DNA of 64,000 bases from Azohydromonas australica DSM 1124 (GTDB taxonomy: Bacteria > Pseudomonadota > Gammaproteobacteria > Burkholderiales > Burkholderiaceae_C): positions 208,236-272,235 of the forward strand of contig NZ_KE387203.1 in the NCBI RefSeq assembly GCF_000430725.1. The letters run 5' to 3'. Below are positions 28,899 to 39,699 of this stretch, piece after piece. Under the pieces are notes generated by a model. That model was not told where the DNA came from and ran no database searches. It worked only from the letters and a program-made list of their open reading frames with translations. The first letter of the stretch is position 1. Each line of letters opens with the position of its first letter. Position numbers and translations under genes: made by a program.

Positions 28899-29408
28899 TC
28901 AGCGGCCTTTCAGCGGCGCGCGGCCGCTCTCGGAGCTGTGGTCGCGCAGCGAGCTTCCGGCATTCAGCCCGGCGTTGTCCGAGACGCCCACGCCCAGCCG
29001 GCTGACCAGCTCGCCGCCCAGCCACGCCGTCACCAGCGCCAGCGCCCCGGCGGCGAAGGACAGCACAAAGGCGCCGGCTTCGGGCGCCTCGGGCGTGCCG
29101 CGGCGCAGCAGCCAGCTGCCCAGGAAGACGCCCATCACCACCAGGTTGCCCACCCCGTGCAGCAGCCCGATGCGCTTGGCGCGCGTGCCGGCAGGGATGG
29201 CCAGCCAGTCGATGGTGCCGAAGGGCGCGGCCACCAGCCCGGTGAGCAGGCCCACGGAGATCAGGCAATAGGAGACGAAGGCCATCGTGCCGTTGCCGCC
29301 GACCAGGTACACCAGGTCGAACAGCAGCGCGGTGGCCAGCAGCCCCAGCGGGAAGACGATGAGTTGCTGGTGCACGGGATGGCCCAGCAGGCGGGCGCGG
29401 CTTTCCAT
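28899..29408 (-). CDS. DUF2231 membrane protein
   Basis: The 169-residue protein has four predicted membrane helices and the DUF2231 opening RARLLGHPVHQQLIVFPLGLLAT, with a conserved His-Pro pair. A hydrophilic C-terminal tail of about 30 residues follows. The ATG at 29408 has an AAGGAG ribosome site 8 bases upstream. Longer in-frame starts lack one. Function is unknown for the family, and some members sit near cytochrome or oxidative-stress genes. It is divergent from the L,D-transpeptidase. The 253-base gap between them shows no clear gene or promoter. Confidence 0.85.
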   Translation of the reverse strand: MESRARLLGHPVHQQLIVFPLGLLATALLFDLVYLVGGNGTMAFVSYCLISVGLLTGLVAAPFGTIDWLAIPAGTRAKRIGLLHGVGNLVVMGVFLGSWLLRRGTPEAPEAGAFVLSFAAGALALVTAWLGGELVSRLGVGVSDNAGLNAGSSLRDHSSESGRAPLKGR

Positions 29409-29661
29409 GACGGGACTCCTTCGGCGACATGGCGCCGGGCATGTGGGCTTTGGACAAAACCAGGAGCCGCTGAGGCCGTTGCGCGACGTGCCCGCTGCAC
29501 AGGCTCCGCCGCCGGCCAGCCGCTCCGGCGCTCTGGCTGGCGTTTCGCAATCGGGATGCCGGGACGGCGGCCTCAGGCCCTCCCCCGGTGAAAGGCCTGG
29601 GCGCGGCGCCGGGAACTCGCCTTGCCTGCAGCCGTGCAACCAGGGCAACGGGAGAACGGTC

Positions 29662-30363
29662 TTGAACGGGTGCAGGCGTTTATCGATGCTGCTGGCGGGG
29701 CTGACGCTCGCCGGTGCGGCGCTGGGGGCGCCGCGGGCGGATTTCGGCACGCAGCGTCCCACCAGCGAGACGCGCCGCATGGCGGACTGGGTCGTGTCCA
29801 CGGACGACGCGCAGTCGAAGCCCTTCCTGCTCGTGGACAAGCGCAAGGCGCGGCTGTACGTGTTCGATGCGGCCGGCAAGCTGCGCGGCGCCTCGCCGGT
29901 GCTTCTGGGCTCGGCGCGCGGCGATGACACCGTGCCCGGCATCGGCGAACGGCCGCTGGCGCAGGTGCTGCCGCACGAGCGCACCACGCCGGCCGGGCGC
30001 TTCCAGGGCGAGATCGGCCACAACATGCGCGGCGAGGACGTGCTGTGGGTGGACTACGAGGCCGCGGTCTCCATGCACCGCGTGCTCACGACCAACCCGA
30101 AGGAGCGCCGGCTGCAGCGCCTGGCGACGCCGCGCGCGGATGACAACCGCATCTCCTACGGCTGCATCAACGTGCCGGTGGCCTTCTTCGAGAAGGTGCT
30201 GATGCCGGTCAGCCGCAGCGGCGCCGCGCCCGTGGTGTACGTCCTGCCGGAAGTGCGTCCGCTGCGCGAGGTATTCCTGCGCCTGCCGCCCTACGCGACG
30301 GCGCTGGCCCAGGCCTCGAACGGCGCCGGCCGCAGCAGCGCTACCAAGCCCCTGCTGCCCTAA
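29662..30363 (+). CDS. exported L,D-transpeptidase (YkuD domain)
   Basis: The 233-residue product has a signal peptide (CRRLSMLLAGLTLAGAALGA) and a YkuD domain. The catalytic Cys lies in SYGCINVP and the conserved His in SMHRVLTTNP. Such enzymes form 3-3 cross-links in peptidoglycan or attach proteins to it in the periplasm. The N-terminal part of the domain reads PFLLVDKRKARLYVFDAAGKL. A TTG start at 29662 is chosen because GGGAGA lies 6 bases upstream and it gives a complete signal peptide. The ATG at 29686 would cut into the basic n-region. A strong terminator follows. Confidence 0.88.
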   Translation: MNGCRRLSMLLAGLTLAGAALGAPRADFGTQRPTSETRRMADWVVSTDDAQSKPFLLVDKRKARLYVFDAAGKLRGASPVLLGSARGDDTVPGIGERPLAQVLPHERTTPAGRFQGEIGHNMRGEDVLWVDYEAAVSMHRVLTTNPKERRLQRLATPRADDNRISYGCINVPVAFFEKVLMPVSRSGAAPVVYVLPEVRPLREVFLRLPPYATALAQASNGAGRSSATKPLLP

Positions 30364-30392
30364 GCCCGACCCCGCCCTGGAGGCCAAAGCAG

Positions 30393-30420
30393 AAAGGGAC
30401 CGCCGAGGCGGTCCCTTTGT
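30393..30420. terminator. bidirectional terminator
   Basis: AAAGGGACCGC (30393-30403) pairs with GCGGTCCCTTT (30408-30418) over a 4-base loop. It serves the L,D-transpeptidase gene on the plus strand and the Gly/Ser/Thr-rich protein gene on the minus strand. Confidence 0.85.
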
Positions 30421-30461
30421 CTTGCAGCACAAGGGCTTCGCGTGGAAGCCCCGCTGCGGAC

Positions 30462-31031
30462 TCAGTTGCGGTCGGTGCGCGGTGCGCGGGTGCTGCTGCC
30501 GCTGCCGTAGCTGCTGCCCGTCGAGCCGGTGCCCATGCTGCTGCCGGTGGAGCTGCTGCCGGACATGCCCGTGCCCGAGGAGGAACCACTCATGCCCGAC
30601 GAGGTCGAGCCGCTGCCGGTGGTGCTGCTGGGCGCGTTGTTGCCCATGGTGCCCGGGGTAGTGCCCATGTTGCCCGACGTGCTGTTGCCAGTGGCGCCAG
30701 TGGTGCTGGAGCCCGTGCCCGAGCCGGTGGTGCCCATGCTGCCGGAGCTGGTGCTGCCCGTCCCCGCACCGGTGGTGCTGCCCATGCTGGAGCCGGTGGC
30801 GCCAGTCGCGGAAGAACCGGAGGTGCTGCCCGTGCCCGCGCCAGTGACGCTGGGGCTGGTGGCCGAGTTGGGGCCGGTAGGCGCCGGCACGCCCGGGGTT
30901 GCGCCGCCCATGCCCGTGCTGCTGGGGCTGTCCGTCGTACCCGAGCCGGTGGTGGACTGCGCGTAGACCAGACCGGAAGCCGTGGCCGCACAGAGGGCGG
31001 CGGCCAAAAGGCTCTTGCGAACGATGCTCAT
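30462..31031 (-). CDS. secreted Gly/Ser/Thr-rich low-complexity protein
   Basis: The 189-residue product has a normal signal peptide (VRKSLLAAALCAATASGLVYAQ) and then about 160 residues made almost only of Gly, Ser, Thr, Met, Ala and Pro. Short imperfect units such as TGSS, GAGTGST and SGSMGTTG repeat through it. Charged residues appear only at the very end (RAPRTDRN). There is no known domain. It is probably exported and disordered, perhaps a surface or matrix filler. The ATG at 31031 begins the signal peptide. Frames on the opposite strand across the same repeats are shadows. Confidence 0.8.
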   Translation of the reverse strand: MSIVRKSLLAAALCAATASGLVYAQSTTGSGTTDSPSSTGMGGATPGVPAPTGPNSATSPSVTGAGTGSTSGSSATGATGSSMGSTTGAGTGSTSSGSMGTTGSGTGSSTTGATGNSTSGNMGTTPGTMGNNAPSSTTGSGSTSSGMSGSSSGTGMSGSSSTGSSMGTGSTGSSYGSGSSTRAPRTDRN

Positions 31032-31202
31032 GTGATCGACTCCTGATGAGTTAAGCCGACGTCGGCGCCTGATGGTGCGGAACATGCAGTTCCGTGCCAT
31101 CGGGCGTCGCGTCCTGGCCTTGAGGAGTCGGCAACGCACGTGCCCGGTACAGGTCGTGGCCCGCGCCGCGAGCCGCGATCGTTCTTCGCGGAACGGTCTG
31201 GC

Positions 31203-31586
31203 TCAGGCGCGCACGAACAGCGTCACCAGCGGCTCGTCGCCAAGCTGGCGGCTGCGGTGGCCGTGCAGCGCGGGGTCGAACACCGCGCCTTCGGGCAGCG
31301 TGTCGGCGGAGTAGAAATGCTCGCCCGGGCCGAAGACGCGGGTGCTGCCGTCCTGCAGCCCGATCTCCATGCGTCCGCGCAGCACGAACAGCCATTGCGG
31401 GTTGCCCGTGCAGTGGAAGTCGCTCTTGAAGCCCACCGGGCTCTCGCGCAACTGCAGCGCGGCCGCGGGCATGAGCTGCGACAGCCGCGACGCGGGCGTG
31501 CCTTCGGACAGGGCAATCTCCACCTCGCGGAAGCGGGCACGGCCGTCGGCGTCGGTGAAGAGCTGGACTTGGGTAAAGGTGTTCAT
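31203..31586 (-). CDS. cupin-fold protein
   Basis: The 127-residue protein is a single small cupin barrel with GNPQWLFVLRGRMEIGLQDG and FGPGEHFYSADTLPEG. The metal-binding histidines of motif 1 are partly missing: the first motif has FHCTGNPQW instead of HxH. It may therefore be a ligand-binding cupin rather than a metalloenzyme, and no substrate is apparent. The ATG at 31586 has no ribosome site, but CACAAT lies 6 bases upstream, which hints at a leaderless mRNA. It is divergent from a short-chain dehydrogenase. Confidence 0.85.
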   Translation of the reverse strand: MNTFTQVQLFTDADGRARFREVEIALSEGTPASRLSQLMPAAALQLRESPVGFKSDFHCTGNPQWLFVLRGRMEIGLQDGSTRVFGPGEHFYSADTLPEGAVFDPALHGHRSRQLGDEPLVTLFVRA

Positions 31587-31731
31587 GGCGCGATTGTGGC
31601 CGCGCCCCGAACCTGCTCCGGAGGCCTGCATGGGGCTGCGACATACTGCGCGTCCCCGGGCACGGCCCGGGCCGGCGCGGCCGCCGTCCCGGGCGTCGAC
31701 TTCTCAACCAACTCTTCCACGAGACATCCCC

Positions 31732-32511
31732 ATGAACAGCAGCACTCCTCACGACAAGGTCGCCCTCGTCACCGGCGCGGGCAGCGGCATCGGGCGCGCG
31801 TGCGCGCAGGCGCTGCTGCGCGACGGCTGGCGCGTGGTCTTCGCCGGGCGGCGGCTGCAGCCGCTGGAAGAGGCCATCGTGGCGGCGGGCGATCCCTGGG
31901 GCGACATCGGGCAGCGCGCGCTGGCGCTGAGCGCGGACGTGTCCGACGCCGCGGCCGTGCAGCGGCTCTTCGACACGCTGCAGCAGCGCTTCGGGCGGCT
32001 GGACCTGCTGTTCAACAACGCCGGCACCTTCACCGCGCCCACGCCGCTGGAGGAGTTGCCGCTGGAGCGCTGGCAGTCGGCGGTGGACGTGAACCTGCAC
32101 GCGCCCTTCCTGTGCACGCAGCAGGCGTTCCGGCTGATGAAGCAGCAGTCGCCGCGGGGCGGGCGGATCATCAACAACGGCTCGATCTCGGCGCACGTGC
32201 CGCGGCCGCTGTCGGCGGCCTACACCATCACCAAGCACGCCATCAGCGGCCTCACGCGCGCCGCGGCGCTGGAAGGGCGGGCCTTCGACATCGCCGTGGG
32301 GCAGATCGACATCGGCAACGTCGCCACCGACATGACGGAGCTGATGGCGCAGGGCGCGCTGCAGGCCGACGGCAGCGTGCGCTCCGAGCCGCGCATGCGC
32401 ATGGACGCCGTGGTGAGCACCTTTCTGGCCATGGCGCGGCTGCCGCTGGAAGCCAACGTGCTGACCATGACCGTGATGGCCACCGGCATGCCCTACGTGG
32501 GCCGGGGCTGA
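31732..32511 (+). CDS. short-chain dehydrogenase/reductase
   Basis: The 259-residue SDR has the NAD(P) motif TGAGSGIGRA, the NNAG motif in LLFNNAGTFT, the catalytic Ser in NGSISAHVP, and YTITKHA carrying the catalytic Tyr and Lys. An Arg-Arg pair (AGRRLQPL) after the second beta strand suggests NADP preference. The substrate is unknown. The C-terminus has the extended, hydrophobic end common in Burkholderiales SDR oxidoreductases of this length. A terminator follows at 32527. Confidence 0.93.
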   Translation: MNSSTPHDKVALVTGAGSGIGRACAQALLRDGWRVVFAGRRLQPLEEAIVAAGDPWGDIGQRALALSADVSDAAAVQRLFDTLQQRFGRLDLLFNNAGTFTAPTPLEELPLERWQSAVDVNLHAPFLCTQQAFRLMKQQSPRGGRIINNGSISAHVPRPLSAAYTITKHAISGLTRAAALEGRAFDIAVGQIDIGNVATDMTELMAQGALQADGSVRSEPRMRMDAVVSTFLAMARLPLEANVLTMTVMATGMPYVGRG

Positions 32512-32526
32512 GCGGGCGTACCAATG

Positions 32527-32560
32527 AAAAAGCCCTGCCGCTTGCGCGACAGGGCTTTTT
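32527..32560. terminator. bidirectional terminator between the SDR gene and tmRNA
   Basis: AAAAAGCCCTG (32527-32537) pairs with CAGGGCTTTTT (32550-32560) over a 12-base loop, with A-run and T-run at the two ends. It can end both the SDR transcript and, on the minus strand, the tmRNA precursor. Confidence 0.88.
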
Positions 32561-32568
32561 GCTGTGAT

Positions 32569-32928
32569 TGGTGGAGCCGGGGGGAATTGAACCCCCGTCC
32601 GCAAGCCATCACCGGACAGTTCTACATGTTTAGCTGACTGATTTGAGTCTCACCCCGCGGGTCGCGCAGCAGCACGCTACCCGTGGAGCCAGTCACTTGA
32701 TCTCGCTACCGACCGAGTGACCCGGTCAGCAACCAGCCGATGTGAATGACCTCTCAGCCCTTGCGGGCCCGGCCCATCGGCCTGCCGTTGAGAGGCTCAC
32801 CGGTGTTAAGCGGCGAGGGCGAAACGTTCGTCGTTCGCAGTTACTTTGTTCCAGTGGATTTACGAGCGAACTGGTGCTCGACATGCCCTGCGCCGGATCC
32901 GCACCCACGTCGAAACCGGGTCGGCCCC
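32569..32928 (-). ncRNA. ssrA: tmRNA (transfer-messenger RNA)
   Basis: The 360-base RNA rescues stalled ribosomes. The 5' end GGGGCCG (from 32928) pairs with CGGCTCC before ACCA at 32572-32569, forming the tRNA-like acceptor. The 3' part holds the T arm GGACGGGGGTTCAATTCCCCCC. The tag reading frame, 32838-32806 on the minus strand, encodes ANDERFALAA and ends in TAA. This is the classical degradation tag ending in LAA that ClpXP recognises. Pseudoknot stems are visible around the tag. It is of the one-piece type. Confidence 0.97.
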
Positions 32929-32946
32929 TTTGCTGAGGAAGCATCT

Positions 32947-32973
32947 ATTTTAAGCCAGTTCAAGCCACTTCAA
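32947..32973 (-). promoter_or_regulatory. probable tmRNA promoter
   Basis: On the minus strand TTGAAG (32973-32968) and TAAAAT (32952-32947) are 15 bases apart, a short but usable spacing. The predicted start, near 32940, would leave about 12 bases to be trimmed to the mature 5' end at 32928. The whole promoter overlaps the last codons and stop of gph. Confidence 0.5.
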
Positions 32974-33615
32974 GAGCCCAAGGGGATTTTCGATCACGGC
33001 ATCGGCGCCCCACTCGTGAATCGGCTCACTCTCGCCCAAGTAGCCCCAGGCGGCGGCCAGCGTGGCCATGCCCGCGGCGCGCCCGGCCTGCACGTCGCGC
33101 AGGTCGTCGCCGACGTAGACGCAGGCCTGTGGCGCCACGCCCACGCGGCGAGCCGCCTCCAGCAGCGGCTCGGGATGCGGCTTGGAGTGCGCCGTGGTGT
33201 CGCCGCAGATGAGGGCGGCGGCGCGCTCCTGCAAGCCCAGCCCCTGCACCACCGGCAGCGTGAAGCGCTCGTGCTTGTTGGTCACGATGCCCCAGCGCAG
33301 CGCCGCGCGCTCCAGCGCCTGCAGCACCGGCACCATGGCCTCGAACACGGCCGTGCGCTGCAGCAGGCCCTGGGCATAGCGCTGCAGGAATTCGTCGCGC
33401 AGCGCCTCGAAGCCGGCGTCGCCGGGCGCGCTGCCGAAAGCCGCGCCAACCATGCCGCGTGCGCCCGTACCCACCATCGGGCGCAGCCGCTCGTAAGGCA
33501 CTTCGGGCAGGCCGCGCGCCACGCGCATGGCATTGGCGGCACCGGCCAGGTCTGGGGCGCTGTCGATGAGCGTGCCGTCAAGATCGAAGAGCACGCAACG
33601 GATAGAGGCGGTCAT
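32950..33615 (-). CDS. gph: phosphoglycolate phosphatase (HAD family)
   Basis: The 221-residue HAD hydrolase removes the phosphate from 2-phosphoglycolate formed in DNA repair and metabolism. Motif I is CVLFDLDGTLIDSAPDL with both catalytic Asp residues, motif II is the Thr in GIVTNK, and motif III/IV is KPHPEP...YVGDDLRDVQAG. The ATG at 33615 (MTASIRC) is preferred to a TTG two codons upstream. It is 37 bases downstream of ubiG on the same strand, a conserved pair in Betaproteobacteria. Its 3' end contains the tmRNA promoter. Confidence 0.93.
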   Translation of the reverse strand: MTASIRCVLFDLDGTLIDSAPDLAGAANAMRVARGLPEVPYERLRPMVGTGARGMVGAAFGSAPGDAGFEALRDEFLQRYAQGLLQRTAVFEAMVPVLQALERAALRWGIVTNKHERFTLPVVQGLGLQERAAALICGDTTAHSKPHPEPLLEAARRVGVAPQACVYVGDDLRDVQAGRAAGMATLAAAWGYLGESEPIHEWGADAVIENPLGLLKWLELA

Positions 33616-33652
33616 GGGCAACAGCAGCCGGCGCGCAGGCGCCGGACGTTCG

Positions 33653-34354
33653 TCAGGCCGGCTTGCGCAGGGCGAAGAGGTAGTTGACGCTGGTGTCTTG
33701 CGTCAGCGAGTAATGGCGCGTGAAGGGGTTGTATTCCAGCCCTCGCGTGCGCTGCAGCTCCAGCCCGGCCTCGCGGCACCAGCGCGCCAGCTCGCTGGGA
33801 CGGATGAATTTCTCGTACTCGTGCGTGCCGCGCGGCAGCAGCTTGAGCACGTACTCCGCGCCCACGATGGCGAACAGGAAGGCCTTGGGATTGCGGTTGA
33901 GCGTGGAGAAGAAGACCCAGCCGCCGGGCTTGACCAGCGCGGCACAGGCGGCCACCACGGACTCCGGCGCGGGCACGTGCTCCAGCATCTCCATGCACGT
34001 CACCACGTCGAAGCGCGCCGGCTGCTCGGCCGCCAGCGCTTCCACGGGTACCTCGCGGTAGTCCACGTTGTGCACGCCGGACTCCAGCGCGTGCAGCTGC
34101 GCGACCTTCAGCGGCTTGACGGCCAGGTCGATGCCCAGCACCTGCGCGCTGCGCTGTGCCATGGCTTCGGCCAGGATGCCCCCGCCGCAGCCCACGTCGA
34201 GCACCTGCTTGTTGGCCAAAGGCACCAGCGACTCGATCCACTGCAGCCGCAACGGATTGATCTGGTGCAAGGGACGGAATTCACTGTCGGGGTCCCACCA
34301 GCGGTGGGCGAGCTCGCTGAACTTGGCCAGCTCCTGGGGGTCGGCGTTGATCAT
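33653..34354 (-). CDS. ubiG: ubiquinone biosynthesis O-methyltransferase UbiG
   Basis: The 233-residue SAM enzyme performs both O-methylations in ubiquinone synthesis at the inner membrane surface. Family hallmarks are ELAKFSELAHRWWDPDSEFRPLH at the N-terminus, VLDVGCGGGILAEAMA for SAM binding, and CMEMLEHVP. The ATG at 34354 (MINADPQE) fits the family. An ATG three codons upstream (34363, MGAMINAD) is equally possible, and neither has a strong ribosome site. It lies downstream of the ompA-like gene but is separated from it by a terminator, and gph follows. Confidence 0.97.
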   Translation of the reverse strand: MINADPQELAKFSELAHRWWDPDSEFRPLHQINPLRLQWIESLVPLANKQVLDVGCGGGILAEAMAQRSAQVLGIDLAVKPLKVAQLHALESGVHNVDYREVPVEALAAEQPARFDVVTCMEMLEHVPAPESVVAACAALVKPGGWVFFSTLNRNPKAFLFAIVGAEYVLKLLPRGTHEYEKFIRPSELARWCREAGLELQRTRGLEYNPFTRHYSLTQDTSVNYLFALRKPA

Positions 34355-34384
34355 GGCGCCCATCGTAGCCCTACAGAAAAGCAC

Positions 34385-34406
34385 AAACCCCGCCGGGGCG
34401 GGGTTT
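34385..34406 (-). terminator. terminator of the OmpA-domain protein gene
   Basis: AAACCCCGC (34385-34393) and GCGGGGTTT (34398-34406) form a stem with a 4-base loop. On the minus strand TTTT follows a few bases later (GTGCTTTTCT). It ends 31 bases past the stop codon. Confidence 0.8.
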
Positions 34407-34436
34407 GCTGACGCATCGGTCCGAAGACCCGACGGC

Positions 34437-35090
34437 TTACTTGGCGCGCGTACCGACCACTTCGATCTCGACGCGGCGGTTCTTGGAACGGCCGTCGGCG
34501 GTCTTGTTGTCGGCCACGGGCTGCTTCTCGCCCTTGCCTTCGGTGTACACGCGGTTCTTCTCGACGCCCTTGCCCACCAGGTAGGTCTTGACGGCTTCGG
34601 CGCGGCGCACCGACAGACGCTGGTTGTAGGCATCGGTGCCGACGGAGTCGGTGTGACCCACGGCGATGATGACTTCCAGGTTCACGCCACCGGTCTTGGC
34701 CACCAGGTCGTCCAGCTTGGCGCGGGCTTCGGGCTTCAGCACAGCCTTGTCGAAGTCGAAGAACGCGTCAGCGGCGTAGGTGACCTTCTCGCTCACCGGA
34801 GCGGGCGGCACGACGGCCGGGGCCGGGGCGGGCGCCGGAGCCGGGGCCGGGGCAGCGGCCGGCGGAGCCACGGGGGCGGGCGCGGGCGGCTTCAGCGCGC
34901 CGTCGCAGGCCTTGTCGGCGGTGGCCGGCGTCCAGGAGGAATCGCGCCAGCACAGTTCGTTGGTACCGTTCTTGACGACCGTGCCGTCCGTGGCACGCCA
35001 GTTGTCGACCGTCTGGGCAAACGCGCTCGACAGCGGGGCAGCAAGCGCGGCGGATGCAAACAGCACCGCCACGGCGTTCAGTTTCTTCAT
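34437..35090 (-). CDS. OmpA-family peptidoglycan-binding protein
   Basis: The 217-residue product has a signal peptide (MKKLNAVAVLFASAALAAPL...AFAQ), a short domain with one Cys pair (LCWRD...KACDG), an Ala-Pro linker of about 30 residues, and a C-terminal OmpA domain (about 105-217). The motif YNQRLSVRRAEAVKTYLV contains the Asp/Arg-type peptidoglycan-binding surface, with GHTDSVG before it. It lacks the eight-strand barrel of E. coli OmpA, as do many Burkholderiales members, so it may attach to the outer membrane through partners. A GAGGAGAATC ribosome site and the large divergent gap with gyrA suggest a strong separate promoter. Confidence 0.93.
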   Translation of the reverse strand: MKKLNAVAVLFASAALAAPLSSAFAQTVDNWRATDGTVVKNGTNELCWRDSSWTPATADKACDGALKPPAPAPVAPPAAAPAPAPAPAPAPAVVPPAPVSEKVTYAADAFFDFDKAVLKPEARAKLDDLVAKTGGVNLEVIIAVGHTDSVGTDAYNQRLSVRRAEAVKTYLVGKGVEKNRVYTEGKGEKQPVADNKTADGRSKNRRVEIEVVGTRAK

Positions 35091-35293
35091 TGATTCTCCT
35101 CTCAAGGAAAGCCGCAGGACTCTGCGAAACGTCCGAATCGGAAGCAAGACAACCCGGCAAACACCCGGTCTCGCGAGCGATCACCACCGACGACCCATTG
35201 TGCCATCGGGGGTTTCTTGACCCGCCCATTTTGGCCCGGACGCCCCGGCGTGGCGCCTTCCCCTGTTGCGCCGGAGCTACAGGCCGTGCCGCT

Positions 35294-35299
35294 TAGAAT
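35294..35299 (+). promoter_or_regulatory. -10-like TAGAAT before gyrA
   Basis: TAGAAT lies 67 bases before the gyrA ATG in the 275-base divergent gap with the OmpA-like gene. No matching -35 at 16-18 bases is evident. Nothing else is recognisable in 35091-35365. Confidence 0.4.
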
Positions 35300-35365
35300 G
35301 GTCGATCCGCTGCTTTACGCGGAGCCGGCTCCGCGCCCGCGCGCGAAGGTCGTGCCCGTCGTCTC

Positions 35366-38032
<2,667 letters not shown>

Positions 38033-38033
38033 C

Positions 38034-38594
38034 ATGTGGAAGTCGATCGCGCTGGCCGCGGCGCTGGCCGTGGCCGGCGGTGCACACGCCCAGACCAAGA
38101 AGGAGCTGGTGCAGAAGGTGCTGCAGTTGCAGCAGCCCAGCCTCGAAGGCATGGCGCGCAGCCTGGCCGAGCGCCCGGCGCTGCTGATGCTGCAGCAGGC
38201 CGGCCAGCTGGTGCAGGCCCGCGTGGCGCCCGAGAAGCGCGAGGCGCTGGCCAAGGACCTCCAGGCCGAGGCCAAGAAGTACGCCGAGGAGGCCGTGCCG
38301 GCGGCGCGCGAGCGCGTGGTCAAGCTCGCGCCCTCCACCGTCGGCGCGCTGCTGGAGGAGAAGTTCAGCGAGGACGAGCTCAAGCAGGTGATCGCCTGGA
38401 TGGAATCGCCCGTGAACCGCAAGTTCCAGCAGCTCATGCCCGAGATGGAGCAGTCGCTGGCGCAGAAGCTGGGCGCGGATCTGGCCCCGACGCTCGACCC
38501 GAAGATCCAGCGCATGGAGCAGGCCATGCGCAAGCGCTTCGAAGCCGCCGGCGTGCCCGTGCCGGCCGCCAGCGCCCCCGCCGCCAAGAAGTGA
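38034..38594 (+). CDS. DUF2059 exported protein
   Basis: The 186-residue product has a short signal peptide ([20 protein letters not shown]) and a helical DUF2059-type domain. [20 protein letters not shown] comes at its start and [23 protein letters not shown] in the conserved core. The end is Ala/Pro/Lys-rich. It is a predicted soluble periplasmic protein of unknown function. The gene lies one base after gyrA and four bases before serC, and this placement is conserved in Comamonadaceae and related families. That implies co-expression but gives no direct functional clue. Confidence 0.88.
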   Translation: MWKSIALAAALAVAGGAHAQTKKELVQKVLQLQQPSLEGMARSLAERPALLMLQQAGQLVQARVAPEKREALAKDLQAEAKKYAEEAVPAARERVVKLAPSTVGALLEEKFSEDELKQVIAWMESPVNRKFQQLMPEMEQSLAQKLGADLAPTLDPKIQRMEQAMRKRFEAAGVPVPAASAPAAKK

Positions 38595-38598
38595 AGCC

Positions 38599-39699
38599 AT
38601 GAAGCAGCGCCCCTACAACTTCTCCGCCGGCCCGGCGGCCCTGCCGGCCGAGGTGCTGGAGCAGGCCGCCGCCGAGATGCTCGACTGGCACGGCAGCGGC
38701 ATGAGCGTCATGGAGATGAGCCACCGCGGCAAGGAGTTCATCTCCATCGCCCACCAGGCCGAGGCCGACCTGCGCCGCCTGCTGGCGGTGCCGCCGAATT
38801 TCCACATCCTGTTCATGCAGGGCGGCGGCCTGGCCGAGAACGCCATCGTGCCGCTGAACCTCTCGGGCGGCGCGGCGGTGGACTTCGTGGTCACCGGCAG
38901 CTGGTCGCAGAAGTCGTTCAAGGAAGCGAAGAAGTACTGCGACGCGCAGCTCGCTGCGACCAACACCGCCGACGACGGCAGCCACACCACGCTGCCCGAC
39001 CCGGCCAGCTGGAAGCTGCGCCGCGGCGCGCGCTACCTGCACGTGTGCAGCAACGAGACCATCCACGGCGTCGAGTTCCAAGAGCTGCCCGACCTCAAGG
39101 CGCTGGGCAGCGACGCGCCGCTGGTGATCGACTGCTCCTCGCACATCCTCTCGCGCAGCATCGACTGGTCGCGCGTGGGCCTGGCCTTCGCCGGCGCGCA
39201 GAAGAACATCGGCCCGGCCGGGCTGACCATCGTCATCGTGCGCGAGGACCTGGTGGGCCACGCGCTGCCCGCGTGCCCCTCGGCCTTCGACTACAAGACG
39301 GTGGCCGAGCACGGCTCGATGTTCAACACGCCGCCCACGTACGCCATCTACATCGCCGGGCTGGTGTTCCAGTGGCTGCTGCGCCAGGGCGGCGTGGCCG
39401 AGCTGGAGCGCCGCGCCGTGCAGAAGGCCGAGCTGCTCTACGGCGCCATCGACGCCTCGGGCTTCTACAGCAACAAGGTCGCGCCGGACTGCCGCTCGCG
39501 CATGAACGTGCCCTTCTTCATGCCCGACGAGCGGCTGTACGCGCTCTTCCTGGCGGGTGCCGTGGAGCGCGGGCTGCTGCAGCTCAAGGGCCACAAGTCC
39601 GTCGGGGGCCTGCGCGCCTCCATCTACAACGCCATGCCGCTCGAAGGCGTGCAGGCGCTGGTGTCCTACATGACCGAGTTCCAGGCGCGCCATGGCTGA
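38599..39699 (+). CDS. serC: phosphoserine aminotransferase
   Basis: The 366-residue class V PLP enzyme converts 3-phosphohydroxypyruvate and glutamate to phosphoserine for serine synthesis. It also acts on a 4-carbon analogue in pyridoxal synthesis. The N-terminus has [18 protein letters not shown]. The PLP lysine sits in [12 protein letters not shown] near residue 200, and the C-terminal [15 protein letters not shown] region follows. Its 3' end overlaps pheA by 8 bases, so translation is coupled. The serC-pheA-tyrA-aroA order is classic in Proteobacteria. Confidence 0.98.
   Translation: MKQRPYNFSAGPAALPAEVLEQAAAEMLDWHGSGMSVMEMSHRGKEFISIAHQAEADLRRLLAVPPNFHILFMQGGGLAENAIVPLNLSGGAAVDFVVTGSWSQKSFKEAKKYCDAQLAATNTADDGSHTTLPDPASWKLRRGARYLHVCSNETIHGVEFQELPDLKALGSDAPLVIDCSSHILSRSIDWSRVGLAFAGAQKNIGPAGLTIVIVREDLVGHALPACPSAFDYKTVAEHGSMFNTPPTYAIYIAGLVFQWLLRQGGVAELERRAVQKAELLYGAIDASGFYSNKVAPDCRSRMNVPFFMPDERLYALFLAGAVERGLLQLKGHKSVGGLRASIYNAMPLEGVQALVSYMTEFQARHG

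Noticed and set aside
30529-30966. Pro/Leu/Val-rich frame opposite the Gly/Ser/Thr repeats
   Set aside because: It is the direct complement of the repeats, without signal peptide or ribosome site. The minus-strand frame has both.
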